Source: Nitrosomonas sp. (lineage in GTDB: Bacteria > Pseudomonadota > Gammaproteobacteria > Burkholderiales > Nitrosomonadaceae). Taken from it: a stretch of 64,000 nucleotides of DNA. The stretch is taken from contig NZ_JADZAJ010000039.1 of NCBI RefSeq assembly GCF_020852615.1, positions 62,001-126,000 on the forward strand. Reading direction: 5' to 3'. This document shows, piece after piece, positions 29,377-39,718 of this stretch (the stretch's first letter is position 1; each line of letters opens with the position of its first letter). A program made the translations under genes and the position numbers. Below the pieces are notes generated by a model. The model did not search any database. It saw only the letters and a program-made list of their open reading frames with translations, and was not told where the DNA came from.

Positions 29377-29399
29377 ATAATAAGCTTCAGCTGAAGTTT
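29377..29399 (-). promoter_or_regulatory. Promoter −10 and dyad operator candidate upstream of ahpC
   Basis: TATTAT at 29377-29382 (minus strand) is a good −10 for ahpC. Overlapping its upstream side is the dyad AAGCTTCAGCTGAAGTTT (29382-29399; CTTCAGCTGAAG is a perfect palindrome). It lies where a −35 would be. It is not an OxyR ATAG-N7-CTAT box, so the regulator is unknown. Confidence 0.4.
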
Positions 29400-29476
29400 A
29401 AGGCGCTACGTCTGTTTAGTCCAGTCTCATGAATATGTATACAGCGGCCGGGGTGATGACTCGCCGGCAGGTTAAG

Positions 29477-29505
29477 TTGTCTGCTGACATGGAACGGATT
29501 AAACT
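29477..29505 (+). promoter_or_regulatory. Possible promoter of sdhCDA
   Basis: TTGTCT (29477-29482) and TAAACT (29500-29505) are spaced by 17 bases, each 4 of 6 to consensus, about 70 bases before sdhC. Confidence 0.35.
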
Positions 29506-29575
29506 AGAAAACTGTAAAGTGACTGTTGGGGCTGTCTAACCCATCGATAAACTCACCTGGTCTGACTGGCTGTTT

Positions 29576-29968
29576 ATGGAAGCGCAATATCCGGCGAGAC
29601 GACGCCCTAAATATCTGAATCTGCTAAAAATCAGAGAACCACTTCCTGCTGTTGTTTCCATTTTGCATCGCATTAGCGGTGTACTGCTTTTTTTTCCGGG
29701 AATTCCATTATTCCTCTATGGATTGCAGCTGTTGTTGCAATCACCGGAAACTTTTGCCAGCCTGCAATCTGGTCTGGCTCATCCGCTATGCAAGCTGTTT
29801 TTACTGCTGGCAACATGGTTTTTTTTGCACCACCTGTTCGCCGGTATCCGCCATTTAATGCTTGATTTACATTACGGCCTGCAACTGGAGCATGCTCGCC
29901 TGAGCAGTAAACTGGTGCTGATTTTTGGGGCGGCTCTAACAATGCTGGCAGGGGTGTGGTTATGGTGA
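29576..29968 (+). CDS. sdhC: Succinate dehydrogenase, cytochrome b556 subunit
   Basis: 130 aa with three hydrophobic segments ([67 protein letters not shown]). The RPKYLNLLKI start and the SILHRISG motif (quinone pocket) are SdhC hallmarks, and the His in HHLFAGIRHLMLD supplies a haem b ligand. It anchors the catalytic SdhA/SdhB part to the inner membrane and passes electrons to quinone. First gene of sdhCDA; its TGA overlaps the sdhD start. Confidence 0.93.
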   Translation: MEAQYPARRRPKYLNLLKIREPLPAVVSILHRISGVLLFFPGIPLFLYGLQLLLQSPETFASLQSGLAHPLCKLFLLLATWFFLHHLFAGIRHLMLDLHYGLQLEHARLSSKLVLIFGAALTMLAGVWLW

Positions 29969-30315
29969 AACCGGCGAATCGAATTATTACGGGCGCACAT
30001 TACGGGCTGAAAGACTGGCTGGTTCAGCGTATTACTGCTGTCCTGATGGTGGTATATATCGGGTTGCTTATTGTATTTATAGTTGTTTATCAACCGGAAA
30101 GCTATGAAGAATTCAAGGCACTATTTTCCATCCGGTGGATAAAAATTGCTTCTTTGCTTTTTTTTGCCGGTTTGTGTTGGCATGCGTGGGTGGGTGTGCG
30201 TAATGTCCTGATGGACTATATTCATCCGATGTCCATTCGTTTGACTTTGCAAATAATGTGCATCGTGGCATTACTGGGTTACCTGATATGGTTCCTGGAT
30301 ATTATGTGGGGATGA
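29962..30315 (+). CDS. sdhD: Succinate dehydrogenase, hydrophobic anchor subunit
   Basis: 117 aa from the ATG at 29962, overlapping the sdhC stop; a GTG two codons earlier is also in frame. Three membrane segments; [22 protein letters not shown] is the SdhD start with the haem/quinone-side Arg, and [19 protein letters not shown] contains the second haem ligand His and the conserved Asp/Tyr. Partner of SdhC in the membrane anchor. sdhA follows after one base. Confidence 0.92.
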   Translation: MVKPANRIITGAHYGLKDWLVQRITAVLMVVYIGLLIVFIVVYQPESYEEFKALFSIRWIKIASLLFFAGLCWHAWVGVRNVLMDYIHPMSIRLTLQIMCIVALLGYLIWFLDIMWG

Positions 30316-30316
30316 T

Positions 30317-32080
30317 GTGAAAGTTAAGCAAAGGAAATTTGATGTGGTTATCGTTGGTGCGGGCGGGGCAGGTATGCGTGCCGCATTGCAGTTATCCGAA
30401 GCAGGATTCAAGGTTGCTGTTTTATCAAAGGTATTTCCCACCCGGTCCCACACGGTAGCGGCGCAGGGCGGGATTGCGGCCGCACTGGGTAATGTGACCG
30501 AAGATGACTGGAGATGGCATATGTACGATACCGTCAAAGGCTCGGATTATCTTGGGGATCAGGATGCAATCGAATTCATGTGCCGCCACGCTGCCGAGGT
30601 GGTGTATGAACTGGAACATTTCGGAATGCCGTTCGACCGGCTGGAGAGCGGTAAAATTTATCAGCGTCCGTTCGGTGGACAATCTTTGAATTTTGGTGGA
30701 GAACAGGCCAGCCGTTCCTGTGCGGTTGCCGATCGTACCGGCCATGCCATGCTGCATACCCTTTATCAGCGCAATGTCAGTGCTAACACCCAGTTTTTTG
30801 TAGAGTGGCTGGGGCTTGATCTGATTCGTGATCAGGAAGGTGATGTGCTGGGAATCACCGCACTGGAAATGGAAACCGGTGAAATCATGATTTTGCAGGC
30901 TCGTGCAACGTTATTGGCGACGGGTGGTGCCGGTCGTATTTTTGAAGCAAGCACCAATGCCTTCATTAATACGGGCGATGGTCTGGGCATGGCTGCACGA
31001 GCAGGTATTCCGCTGGAAGATATGGAATTCTGGCAATTTCATCCAACCGGCGTATATGGTGCAGGCATATTGATCAGTGAAGCGGTGCGGGGAGAGGGAG
31101 GATATCTGGTCAACGCGGAAGGGGAGCGTTTCATGGAGCGTTACGCGCCTCATGCCAGAGATCTTGCCAGCCGTGATGTTGTTTCCCGCGCGCTGACAAT
31201 GGAAATAAGGGAAGGGCGTGGATGTGGCCCCAAGGGGGATCATTTGCTGCTGAAACTGGATCATCTGAGTGCGGAAACGATCACATCGAAATTACCTGGA
31301 ATTCGGGAAATTGCACTCAAGTTTGCGCATGTCGACCCCATTGTTGATCCTATTCCGGTTGTTCCGACCGCGCATTATATGATGGGCGGTATCCCTGCCA
31401 ATTATCACGGCCAGGTGGTTGCCCCTTATAAAACCAGTCCTGAGGAAGTTGTGCCGGGGCTCTACGCTGTCGGTGAATGTGCCTGTGTGTCTGTGCACGG
31501 CGCTAATCGTCTTGGTACGAACTCACTACTGGATATTGTCGTGTTTGGGCGTGCTGCCGGTAATCAGATTATTGAGGATCTGACCAGGAACAATCATCAC
31601 AAGCCGCTGCCGCCAGGAGCGGGAGAACAGTCCCTGACGCGGCTGTTACGCCTGGAAACCCAGAAGGATGGAGAAAATGTGGCTGCGGTCAGTGAAGCAT
31701 TGCGTAATACCATGCAGACACATTGTGGCGTTTTCCGTTTTCCGGATGTGTTGAAAGAAGGCGTGGAAAAAATCAGTGAAGTTGCTGAACGGGTCAGGCA
31801 TACCGAAATTCACGATAAAAGCAGGGTGTTTAACACCGCCAGAGTTGAAGCGCTGGAGCTGGATAATCTGGTTGAAGTGGCTGTGGCTACCATGGTTGCA
31901 GCGGAGGCGCGTCATGAAAGCCGTGGTGCGCATACCCGCCATGATTTTCCCGAGCGCGATGATCAGAAATGGCTCAAACATTCCCTGTTTTTCAGTAAAG
32001 ACAAGCGTCTTGACTACAAGCCGGTGCGACTGAAACCATTGACCGTGGAGTCATTCCCTCCCAAAGCAAGGACTTATTAA
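30317..32080 (+). CDS. sdhA: Succinate dehydrogenase flavoprotein subunit
   Basis: 587 aa starting with GTG directly after sdhD. SdhA oxidises succinate to fumarate with covalently bound FAD. Evidence: dinucleotide motif [25 protein letters not shown] (the His carries FAD), [13 protein letters not shown], the active-site [10 protein letters not shown] and [19 protein letters not shown]. The C-terminal domain [14 protein letters not shown] with [16 protein letters not shown] is complete. The iron-sulfur subunit gene sdhB, normally next, is missing here: an ankyrin gene follows 77 bases on. Confidence 0.97.
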   Translation: MKVKQRKFDVVIVGAGGAGMRAALQLSEAGFKVAVLSKVFPTRSHTVAAQGGIAAALGNVTEDDWRWHMYDTVKGSDYLGDQDAIEFMCRHAAEVVYELEHFGMPFDRLESGKIYQRPFGGQSLNFGGEQASRSCAVADRTGHAMLHTLYQRNVSANTQFFVEWLGLDLIRDQEGDVLGITALEMETGEIMILQARATLLATGGAGRIFEASTNAFINTGDGLGMAARAGIPLEDMEFWQFHPTGVYGAGILISEAVRGEGGYLVNAEGERFMERYAPHARDLASRDVVSRALTMEIREGRGCGPKGDHLLLKLDHLSAETITSKLPGIREIALKFAHVDPIVDPIPVVPTAHYMMGGIPANYHGQVVAPYKTSPEEVVPGLYAVGECACVSVHGANRLGTNSLLDIVVFGRAAGNQIIEDLTRNNHHKPLPPGAGEQSLTRLLRLETQKDGENVAAVSEALRNTMQTHCGVFRFPDVLKEGVEKISEVAERVRHTEIHDKSRVFNTARVEALELDNLVEVAVATMVAAEARHESRGAHTRHDFPERDDQKWLKHSLFFSKDKRLDYKPVRLKPLTVESFPPKARTY

Positions 32081-32157
32081 GCAGCTCCGTATCTGGAATG
32101 TGACCTGTTTTCTTATCACCAAAACAAAACCAATTTCTTACAAAACTTTATTTTCAA

Positions 32158-33132
32158 ATGAAATCAACGGAAAACATGTTATTCCCTGCCCGATTGAAGC
32201 AAATCTGCCTGATTAGTGTTGCAGTCCTGTTCTTGTTTTTTCAGTTACCACATGCCCATGCTGATACTGAAAAAGATGCCGCTTTTCTCAAAGCTGCTTT
32301 GACAGGGAATTTACCGGATGTTGAAAAAATGCTGAAGGAGGGAATCAACGTCGATCTGCAATCTCCCGAGGGTTTTACCGCATTATCGGTTGCTGCACAG
32401 AACGGTCATCAGGAAGTCGTAAAACTGCTGCTGAACCGGAAGGCGGCGGTTGACCTGGCTAATGTCCAGGGGGGAACACCTTTGCTGCTGGCCAGTAAGA
32501 AAGGCCATCAGGAAATTGTTGATTTACTGCTGGCTAAAGGGGCTAATCCCAATCTGCAGGATAAAGGCGGGCTGACTCCCCTTATGCTGGCTACTGTTAA
32601 AGGTAACGCTGCAATAGTCAGGTTACTGCTTGAACATCAGGCTCAGCCCAATCTGCAAAATGAAAATAAGGCGACAGCGTTGCACCTGGCTGCCATGAAT
32701 GATTATGCTGATATCGTTGATATGCTGCTGGCAAAAGGGGCCAAAGTGGATTTACAGGATACCAATGGTGCTTCCGCACTGGTCCTCGCTTCTCTGACCG
32801 GTCATCTGCCGATCGTTCAGAAATTACTGGCCCATGGTGCCCAACCGGATCTGAAAGCAACCAATGATTTTACTGCGCTGATCCTGGCGGCACAAAACGG
32901 ACAGAATCCGGTTATTGAAGCGCTGCTGGAAAAAGGTGCACAAATCAATTTTCAAAATAAGGATGGGATGACTGCATTAATGTCGGCGGTATTGAATGAA
33001 AATGTTGATACTGTCAAATTATTGCTGGAAAAAGGAGCTGATACCACGCTCAAGACGGCCAGCGGTAAAACTGTCCTGGAAATCGCCAAACTTCCCGAGA
33101 TTATTGAGTTGCTCAAAGCAGTAAAGAATTAA
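32158..33132 (+). CDS. Exported ankyrin-repeat protein
   Basis: 324 aa. A signal peptide (hydrophobic LISVAVLFLFFQLPHAHA, cut probably before DTEKD) is followed by about nine 33-residue ankyrin repeats filling the rest (for example GFTALSVAAQNGHQEVVKLLLNRKAAVDL, GLTPLMLATVKGNAAIVRLLLEH). Ankyrin arrays bind other proteins; a periplasmic location is predicted. In several bacteria periplasmic ankyrin proteins sit near catalase or redox enzymes; here the neighbours are sdhA and, further away, ahpC. The place usually taken by sdhB is occupied by this gene. An internal Met at residue 7 is an alternative start. Confidence 0.85.
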   Translation: MKSTENMLFPARLKQICLISVAVLFLFFQLPHAHADTEKDAAFLKAALTGNLPDVEKMLKEGINVDLQSPEGFTALSVAAQNGHQEVVKLLLNRKAAVDLANVQGGTPLLLASKKGHQEIVDLLLAKGANPNLQDKGGLTPLMLATVKGNAAIVRLLLEHQAQPNLQNENKATALHLAAMNDYADIVDMLLAKGAKVDLQDTNGASALVLASLTGHLPIVQKLLAHGAQPDLKATNDFTALILAAQNGQNPVIEALLEKGAQINFQNKDGMTALMSAVLNENVDTVKLLLEKGADTTLKTASGKTVLEIAKLPEIIELLKAVKN

Positions 33133-33344
33133 TTTGCGATATTCTCAATATTGTAAGAAACCTGTTCCGCTTCACGAGAGCAGGTGAGGTGTCAGGCAGT
33201 AACAGGCTGCTTATCTATCCGGCGCCGCTGTTGAAACATTGGTTGAATTGTTTCACGGTGGCGTACCTCTTTTTTACCGCGCTAAAATAAAAATAGGGTG
33301 GCAAGCTGTTTGCCGGCCTCCATTCTGAAGTTGAAGATGTATAC

Positions 33345-35648
33345 ATGAGCAATAAGCCCATGGCGAAAAAAGTCGCCAGTAATCCCCTGCCGCCCAGAAT
33401 TAGCCGGTTACTGCGAGAAGCTGTTTCGCTGGTTTTAAGCGGGATTGCACTTTACCTTGCACTTATTCTGATCAGCTATGATCGTACTGATCCAGGCTGG
33501 ACACATAGCGGCGGGGCGTCTCAGCAGGTAAGCAATGCGGGAGGAAGTGCCGGCGCGTGGCTGGCTGATCTGATGCTCTATTTTTTTGGGGTTTCGGCGT
33601 GGTGGTGGGTGATATTTTTCTTTGCAGCAGTTTGGTGGGGCTATCGCCGTATTGATATTGCCAGCGTTTTCGATCCACGTGTACTCATGCTGTCCTTTAC
33701 CGGATTTATCACCTTGCTGGTGGCCAGCAGCGGTATTGAAGCATTGCGTTTTCATACACTGCGTGTTTCGCTTCCTCTCACTCCCGGTGGTCAGCTGGGA
33801 GAAATGCTCAGCAAACAGCTCCTGTCATTACTCGGTTTTAGCGGCGCCACACTGATTCTGGTAATTGTTTTTGCCATTGGATTCAGTCTGTTTTCAGGAT
33901 TATCCTGGGTGCGGCTGTCTGAAAAAACCGGAGCAGGTGTTGAGACAATCTGTTTTGCTGTCAGGGATATATGTATGGGGTGGTTAAATCGCCATGCTGA
34001 TACGGCCCCGGCTCGTGAACGGGAAGTCTGCGCTGAAGAAATTCGGAAAGCTGCTTCCCCGCCAGCGGCCCCCCTGCATATTGAAATACCGGAAACAGTT
34101 GTTCCCAAAGTACCGCGAAGCAATAAAGAGAAACAGGCACTACAGTTTCCGAATTCATCTGATGAAATTATTCCTCCTCTTTATTTGCTGGATGAGCCGC
34201 AAAGTAATGTCGAAATGTTGTCCAGTGACAAGCTGGAGTTCACTTCCCGTCTGATTGAACGAAAACTGAAGGAATTCGGAGTGGAGGTGAAAGTGGTCGC
34301 CGCCTATCCCGGACCGGTTATTACCCGTTATGAAATTGAACCTGCAGTGGGTGTTAAAGGTAACCAGATCGTTAACCTGGTCAGAGATCTGGCCCGTGCA
34401 CTGACGGTTGCCAGCATTCGTGTAGTGGAAACGATCCCGGGCAAAACAGTGATGGGACTGGAAATCCCCAATCCGAAACGCCAGACCGTTCGCTTACATG
34501 AAATTCTTGCGTCTGATGTTTATACAAATAACGCTTCACCATTAACGATAGCACTCGGGAAGGATATTAGCGGCCGTCCCGTAGTGTCTGACCTTGCCAA
34601 AATGCCGCATGCCCTGGTTGCGGGCACGACAGGCTCCGGTAAATCCGTGGCAATTAATGCTGTTATCCTGAGTCTGGTTTACAAAGCTTCTCCGGAAAAT
34701 GTCCGCTTGATTCTGATTGATCCGAAAATGCTGGAACTGTCGGTTTATGAAGGCATTCCACATTTGCTGACACCCGTGGTAACCGATATGCGCGATGCTG
34801 CCAGTGCGCTTAACTGGTGTGTCGCTGAAATGGAGCGACGTTACAAACTGATGTCTGCGCTGGGTGTACGTAACCTGGCCGGTTACAACCAGAAAGTGCG
34901 TGATGCTGCTAAAAATGAGGAACCGCTGACTAACCCGATAAGTTCCGTGCCCGATTCTCCTGAGTTACTGGAAGAAATGCCGCTGATTGTGGTGGTGATC
35001 GATGAACTTGCCGATCTGATGATGATTGTGGGCAAAAAGGTTGAGAAACTGATTGCGCGGCTTGCCCAGAAAGCACGGGCAGCTGGTATTCATTTACTGC
35101 TTGCCACGCAGCGCCCGTCGGTGGATGTGATTACCGGGCTGATCAAAGCCAATATTCCGACACGTATTGCCTTTCAGGTTTCCAGCAAAATTGATTCCCG
35201 TACCATTCTCGATCAGATGGGGGCGGAAGCACTGCTGGGCCAGGGTGACATGCTTTATCTTCCACCTGGCAGCGGCTACCCTCAGCGCGTTCACGGCGCA
35301 TTCGTGGCGGATCATGAAGTTCATAAGGTAGTGGAATATCTTAAACAGCATGGCGAAGCGCATTACATCGAGGAAATTCTTCAGGCAGGTGAGGAAGGGG
35401 GATTGTCTGATGAAAACGGGGGCGAAAATGGTAAATCTGCCGGTGGAGAGTCCGATCCACTCTATGATGAAGCAGTCAGTATCGTGACCAGGTCTCGCCG
35501 CGCCTCAATCTCGCTGGTACAGCGGCAGTTACGCATCGGTTACAACCGTGCTGCCCGGCTGATTGAAGAAATGGAGCGTGCAGGTCTTGTTTCCAGCATG
35601 CAAAGCAATGGCAACCGGGAAGTACTGGTTCCCGACCGTAATGAGTAA
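33345..35648 (+). CDS. ftsK: DNA translocase FtsK
   Basis: 767 aa, a short-linker form. The N-terminal 170 residues carry four membrane helices that anchor it at the division septum. A charged linker (about 200-290) follows. The RecA-like motor (about 290-660) has Walker [17 protein letters not shown] and Walker [16 protein letters not shown] plus [25 protein letters not shown]. The C-terminal gamma winged helix ([37 protein letters not shown]) reads KOPS motifs and activates XerCD at dif. The ftsK-lolA-rarA order is the same as in E. coli. Start could be at residue 6. Confidence 0.95.
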   Translation: MSNKPMAKKVASNPLPPRISRLLREAVSLVLSGIALYLALILISYDRTDPGWTHSGGASQQVSNAGGSAGAWLADLMLYFFGVSAWWWVIFFFAAVWWGYRRIDIASVFDPRVLMLSFTGFITLLVASSGIEALRFHTLRVSLPLTPGGQLGEMLSKQLLSLLGFSGATLILVIVFAIGFSLFSGLSWVRLSEKTGAGVETICFAVRDICMGWLNRHADTAPAREREVCAEEIRKAASPPAAPLHIEIPETVVPKVPRSNKEKQALQFPNSSDEIIPPLYLLDEPQSNVEMLSSDKLEFTSRLIERKLKEFGVEVKVVAAYPGPVITRYEIEPAVGVKGNQIVNLVRDLARALTVASIRVVETIPGKTVMGLEIPNPKRQTVRLHEILASDVYTNNASPLTIALGKDISGRPVVSDLAKMPHALVAGTTGSGKSVAINAVILSLVYKASPENVRLILIDPKMLELSVYEGIPHLLTPVVTDMRDAASALNWCVAEMERRYKLMSALGVRNLAGYNQKVRDAAKNEEPLTNPISSVPDSPELLEEMPLIVVVIDELADLMMIVGKKVEKLIARLAQKARAAGIHLLLATQRPSVDVITGLIKANIPTRIAFQVSSKIDSRTILDQMGAEALLGQGDMLYLPPGSGYPQRVHGAFVADHEVHKVVEYLKQHGEAHYIEEILQAGEEGGLSDENGGENGKSAGGESDPLYDEAVSIVTRSRRASISLVQRQLRIGYNRAARLIEEMERAGLVSSMQSNGNREVLVPDRNE

Positions 35649-35708
35649 ATCAGATTCGGATACCTGTATGCCTGTATCCGATTAACCAACTTAATCAGAT
35701 AATTTATT

Positions 35709-36329
35709 ATGCCCCGTTTATTTTTAGTGATTGTGCTGTCAGCGTGTCTGTTGCCATTACCGGCAAAAGCGAATGCAATTGAAAGCCTTAAATCTTTTGT
35801 AAACAAGGCGCTCACCTTTCGAGCTGATTTTTCCCAGACATTGCTCGATAAAAATTTCCAGATTATCAAGAAGGCGAGTGGCAGTATGATGTTCGAGCGC
35901 CCCGGGAAATTTCGCTGGATATATGAACAACCTTACCAGCAGTTGATCGTTGGTGATGGCAGGCAGGTATGGTTTTACGATCAGGATCTTGCCCAGGTTA
36001 CGGTGCACCGGCTTGACCAGGCTTTAGGCAGTACGCCGGCAGCACTGCTTGCAGGTGGTAATACTATCGAGCGTGACTTTAACCTGCATGAAATCGAAGT
36101 GCAGGGGGATACAGAATGGCTGGAGGCGATTCCCAAAAATCAGGAAAATTCGTTTGAGTTGATCCGACTGGGATTTTCAAAAACCGGTAATTTACGGGAA
36201 ATGGTTTTGCGTGACAGTTTTGGTCAGGTGACATGGCTGATTTTCTCCGGGATTGAGGAAAATCCGGTACTCACATCCGATTTATTTCAATTTGCACCAC
36301 CGGAAGGGGTGGATGTAATTCGTGACTGA
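35709..36329 (+). CDS. lolA: Outer-membrane lipoprotein carrier LolA
   Basis: 206 aa with a signal peptide ([21 protein letters not shown]). The LolA core is visible: [62 protein letters not shown] and a final strand [16 protein letters not shown]. LolA ferries lipoproteins from the LolCDE exporter across the periplasm to LolB. The inner-membrane partners lolC and lolD lie at 37670-39584 in this window. The stop overlaps the upstream possible start of rarA. Confidence 0.94.
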   Translation: MPRLFLVIVLSACLLPLPAKANAIESLKSFVNKALTFRADFSQTLLDKNFQIIKKASGSMMFERPGKFRWIYEQPYQQLIVGDGRQVWFYDQDLAQVTVHRLDQALGSTPAALLAGGNTIERDFNLHEIEVQGDTEWLEAIPKNQENSFELIRLGFSKTGNLREMVLRDSFGQVTWLIFSGIEENPVLTSDLFQFAPPEGVDVIRD

Positions 36330-36336
36330 TTCCTGT

Positions 36337-37644
36337 ATGGCCCAAAATCCAGCTGTTCCGCTGGCTGAGCGTTTACGCCCGCGGGTATTGGGCGATGTGA
36401 TCGGGCAATCTCACCTGTTGGGCGCCGGCAAGCCTTTGCGACTGGCTTTCGAATCAGGCAAGCCATATTCCATGATTCTCTGGGGGCCGCCCGGCAGTGG
36501 TAAAACTACTTTGGCACGGCTTATGGCACACGCATTTGATGCCGAATTTATTGCCATTTCTGCTGTATTGTCCGGTGTAAAAGATATCCGGGAAGCAGTT
36601 GAGCGTGCCCAGATCACACTGCAGCGTACAGGCAGGGCGACCCTGCTGTTCGTAGACGAGGTTCATCGCTTTAACAAGGCGCAACAGGATGCTTTTCTGC
36701 CTTATGTAGAGCAGGGGTTGATTACTTTTATTGGCGCCACTACTGAGAATCCTTCATTTGAAGTTAACAGTGCATTATTGTCTCGCGCTCAGGTATATGC
36801 ACTGAAAGCGCTTTCCAGTCAGGAGCTATGCCAGTTATTTGAACGTGCCTGCAGTCTTACGGTACCGGACTTGCAGTTTGACAATACCGCTGTTGAGTTG
36901 CTGACAGAGTTTGCGGATGGAGATGCGCGCCGTTTGCTGAATTTGCTGGAGCAGGTGCGAAATGCGGCAGAGACTGAGGCAATCATAAAAATTGATGCTG
37001 ATTATTTGGGCAGAATACTGGCGCGCAATATTCGTCAGTTCGATAAAGGCGGTGATACCTTTTATGATCAGATTTCAGCATTGCATAAATCGATTCGCGG
37101 CTCTTCTCCTGATGCGACTCTTTACTGGCTGTGTCGTATGCTCGATGGCGGTGCCGATCCGCGTTACATCGGCAGAAGACTGATTCGTACTGCCACGGAG
37201 GATATCGGGCTGGCTGATCCGCGTGCATTAACGCTGGCATTGAACGCTTGTGAAGTGTTTGAGCGGCTGGGCAGTCCTGAAGGTGAGCTGGCATTGGCGC
37301 AGGCTGCGCTTTATCTGGCCTGTGCACCAAAAAGCAATGCTGCTTATGTGGCGTATAAACAGGCACAAGCCTTTATAAAGGAGGATATTTCCCGCCCGGT
37401 TCCGGTACATTTACGTAATGCGCCCACTAAATTGATGCGCGAGATGGGTCACGGTGCAGCTTATCGTTACGCGCATGATGAACCGGAATCCTATGCTGCC
37501 GGAGAGAATTATTTTCCTGAAGGTATGCCGAGTGTCCGGTTTTATCGGCCGACTACCCACGGGCTGGAAACCAGGATTGGTGAGAAACTTGCTTATTTGC
37601 GCACGCTGGATGAAAAGGCGGGGGAAAAAACAGATCCTGCATAA
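36337..37644 (+). CDS. rarA: Replication-associated recombination protein A (AAA+ ATPase)
   Basis: 435 aa from the ATG at 36337; a GTG at 36322 inside the lolA end is also possible. RarA/MgsA acts at stalled forks with SSB and RecA. Motifs: PLAERLRPRVLGDVIGQSHLLG, Walker A LWGPPGSGKTTLARL, Walker B TLLFVDEVHRFNKAQQDAFLP, sensor GATTENPSFEVN, and the C-terminal tetramerisation part with SAYVAYKQ-like NAAYVAYKQA. ssb is in the same window but not adjacent. Convergent with lolD. Confidence 0.95.
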   Translation: MAQNPAVPLAERLRPRVLGDVIGQSHLLGAGKPLRLAFESGKPYSMILWGPPGSGKTTLARLMAHAFDAEFIAISAVLSGVKDIREAVERAQITLQRTGRATLLFVDEVHRFNKAQQDAFLPYVEQGLITFIGATTENPSFEVNSALLSRAQVYALKALSSQELCQLFERACSLTVPDLQFDNTAVELLTEFADGDARRLLNLLEQVRNAAETEAIIKIDADYLGRILARNIRQFDKGGDTFYDQISALHKSIRGSSPDATLYWLCRMLDGGADPRYIGRRLIRTATEDIGLADPRALTLALNACEVFERLGSPEGELALAQAALYLACAPKSNAAYVAYKQAQAFIKEDISRPVPVHLRNAPTKLMREMGHGAAYRYAHDEPESYAAGENYFPEGMPSVRFYRPTTHGLETRIGEKLAYLRTLDEKAGEKTDPA

Positions 37645-37669
37645 GATACAGAGAGCTGGTTTCAGGGAG

Positions 37670-38344
37670 TTATATCAGCGAGCCATCTACCAGCTGTAAT
37701 GTGCGATTTGCACGACTGGCCAGTTGGGTGTCGTGGGTGACAATTACCAGCCCCGCATTGGCTTCATGATTGAGCTCAAGCATAAGGTTGAATACTGCTT
37801 CAGCTGTGTGCCGGTCAAGGTTGCCGGTCGGTTCATCCGCCAGCACGCAGGCTGGCCGGGTGACTAATGCACGTGCAATTGCTGCCCGCTGACGTTCTCC
37901 GCCGGATAATTCACCGGGAGTATGGGTAAGCCGGTGTCCCAGGCCGACCCGCTGCAGCATTGCTGCGGCCTGCTCCATCGCTGCCTTTTTATCCATACGA
38001 CGAATGAACAGCGGCATGGCTACGTTTTCCTGGGCGCTGAATTCGGGCAGCAGGTGGTGGAACTGATAGACGAAACCGAGCGCATGGTTGCGCAGCGAGC
38101 TGCGTTCCGTTTCGCTGATGGTGGTAAATTTTTTATCCAGCAACGTGACTTCTCCGCGCGTCGGTTTATCCAACCCTCCCAATAAATGCAGCAGGGTGCT
38201 CTTGCCTGAGCCGGAAGCACCGACAATTGCGATCATTTCACCTTCATTTACCTGCAGATTGATGCCATGCAGTACGGGAACTTCAATTTCACCCTGGAAA
38301 TAACTTTTATACAAATCACGGCAGGCGATAATAATGCTACTCAT
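37670..38344 (-). CDS. lolD: Lipoprotein-releasing system ATPase LolD
   Basis: 224 aa from the ATG at 38344; a frame running 12 codons further upstream overlaps lolC deeply and is less likely. An ABC ATPase with Walker [19 protein letters not shown]-loop [18 protein letters not shown] (the HHLLPEF segment is typical of LolD), [15 protein letters not shown] and [11 protein letters not shown]. It powers release of lipoproteins from the inner membrane to LolA. The start overlaps the lolC stop by eight bases, so translation is coupled. Confidence 0.95.
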   Translation of the reverse strand: MSSIIIACRDLYKSYFQGEIEVPVLHGINLQVNEGEMIAIVGASGSGKSTLLHLLGGLDKPTRGEVTLLDKKFTTISETERSSLRNHALGFVYQFHHLLPEFSAQENVAMPLFIRRMDKKAAMEQAAAMLQRVGLGHRLTHTPGELSGGERQRAAIARALVTRPACVLADEPTGNLDRHTAEAVFNLMLELNHEANAGLVIVTHDTQLASRANRTLQLVDGSLI

Positions 38345-39584
38345 AGCGCAACGCCTCAGCCGGATTGACTTTTGATGCACGATAGCTGGGATAGAGTGTA
38401 GCCAGCAGTGTCAGAACCAGGGAAACTGCTGCAACTGTCACAATATCGGTTAACTGTGGGTCAGAAGGAATTTTGCTGATGTAGTAAACCTCCTGTGATA
38501 GAAACTGAATGTTGAACATATGTTCAATAAACGCAATAACATCGCCAACGTTATAGGCCAGCAGCACTCCGCCGAGCAACCCCAGCAGTGTTCCAAGAAT
38601 ACCGATCAGCGCGCCCTGTATGATGAATATTTTCATAATGCTGCCAGAGCTCGCTCCCAGTGTGCGCAAGATCGCGATATCGGACTGTTTGTCGGTTACC
38701 GCCATGACCAGCGTGGAAACAATGTTGAATGCTGCTACTGCAATAATCAGCGCGAGGATCAGTGAAAGCATGCGTTTTTCGATCTGAATGGCCCGAAAAT
38801 AGTTGGCGTGCTGTTGTGTCCAGTCAGTAAGATACAGGTCGCCAGGCAGCACGGCAGTCAGATCCTGAATGACCTGTGGTGCTTCAAACATATCATGTAG
38901 TTTGAGCCGTACACCGGAAACCTGATTGGGTGCCATGTGGTAAAGTTTTTGTGCATCGGTCAGATGGATCAATGCCAGTCCGGAATCATACTCAAAGTGT
39001 CCGACATCAAAAATACCGGTGATAGTAAACTGCTTCAGGCGCGGGAGTATTCCAGCAGGCGTAATCTGGCCCTGCGGAGAAATCAGCACGATTTTGTCAC
39101 CGATAAATGCGTTCAGGTTACGTGCCAGCTCCTGACCTATTACAATACCGAACTTTCCCGGTACGAGTTGATTCAGGCCTCCTATCACCATTTTTCCGGC
39201 AAAGTCGGCTACCTTGTTTTCATCTTCCGGTAAAATACCTCGTACCATTACGCCACGTACCATACTGTTATGCGAAAGCATACCCTGTGCATCAATATAG
39301 GGGGCGATTGCTTCAACTCGCGGGTCTCGAGTGGCGATCTCCCCGATTTTTTCCCAATCATATAAACTGCCCTGATAACTACCGATCTGTGCATGCGAAG
39401 CTACACCGAGAATACGCGCACGCACTTCCTTGTGAAAACCATTCATGACTGACATGACAGTAATTAGTGCCGTCATGCCCAGCGTCATCCCCAGTAGCGA
39501 AATCAGCGAAATAAAGGAAATAAAATGATTGCGGCGTTTGGCGCGTGTATAACGTAACCCAATCAGGAATTCATAGCTGGACAC
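38337..39584 (-). CDS. lolC: Lipoprotein-releasing system permease LolC/LolE
   Basis: 415 aa with a GTG start ([55 protein letters not shown], the LolC/E N-terminal signature in pieces). One N-terminal membrane helix, a large periplasmic domain, then three helices ([83 protein letters not shown]). With only one permease gene beside lolD, it may act as a homodimer, as in LolF-type systems, or a second permease lies elsewhere. Confidence 0.94.
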   Translation of the reverse strand: MSSYEFLIGLRYTRAKRRNHFISFISLISLLGMTLGMTALITVMSVMNGFHKEVRARILGVASHAQIGSYQGSLYDWEKIGEIATRDPRVEAIAPYIDAQGMLSHNSMVRGVMVRGILPEDENKVADFAGKMVIGGLNQLVPGKFGIVIGQELARNLNAFIGDKIVLISPQGQITPAGILPRLKQFTITGIFDVGHFEYDSGLALIHLTDAQKLYHMAPNQVSGVRLKLHDMFEAPQVIQDLTAVLPGDLYLTDWTQQHANYFRAIQIEKRMLSLILALIIAVAAFNIVSTLVMAVTDKQSDIAILRTLGASSGSIMKIFIIQGALIGILGTLLGLLGGVLLAYNVGDVIAFIEHMFNIQFLSQEVYYISKIPSDPQLTDIVTVAAVSLVLTLLATLYPSYRASKVNPAEALRYE

Positions 39585-39656
39585 AAAAAAACTTCCCCGG
39601 TATTAGAAAGTAAAGGGGGAGTATGCCATATCTTCCGGATTGGTTTCTGCGATTGG

Positions 39657-39718
39657 TGGCAGATATGCTGTAAACATATCTGCCAATCTTGAGGTCTGAT
39701 TTATCGCCGATAAATCAG
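39657..39718 (-). other. Two tandem hairpins at the 3' end of the PEP-CTERM-like gene
   Basis: CTGATTTATC (39696-39705) and its complement (39709-39718) form a tight 10-bp stem with a three-base loop that includes the stop codon. A second perfect 11-bp stem (39657-39667 with 39675-39685) follows. There is no T-run, so these may protect the mRNA 3' end or act as a rho-dependent boundary. Confidence 0.55.
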
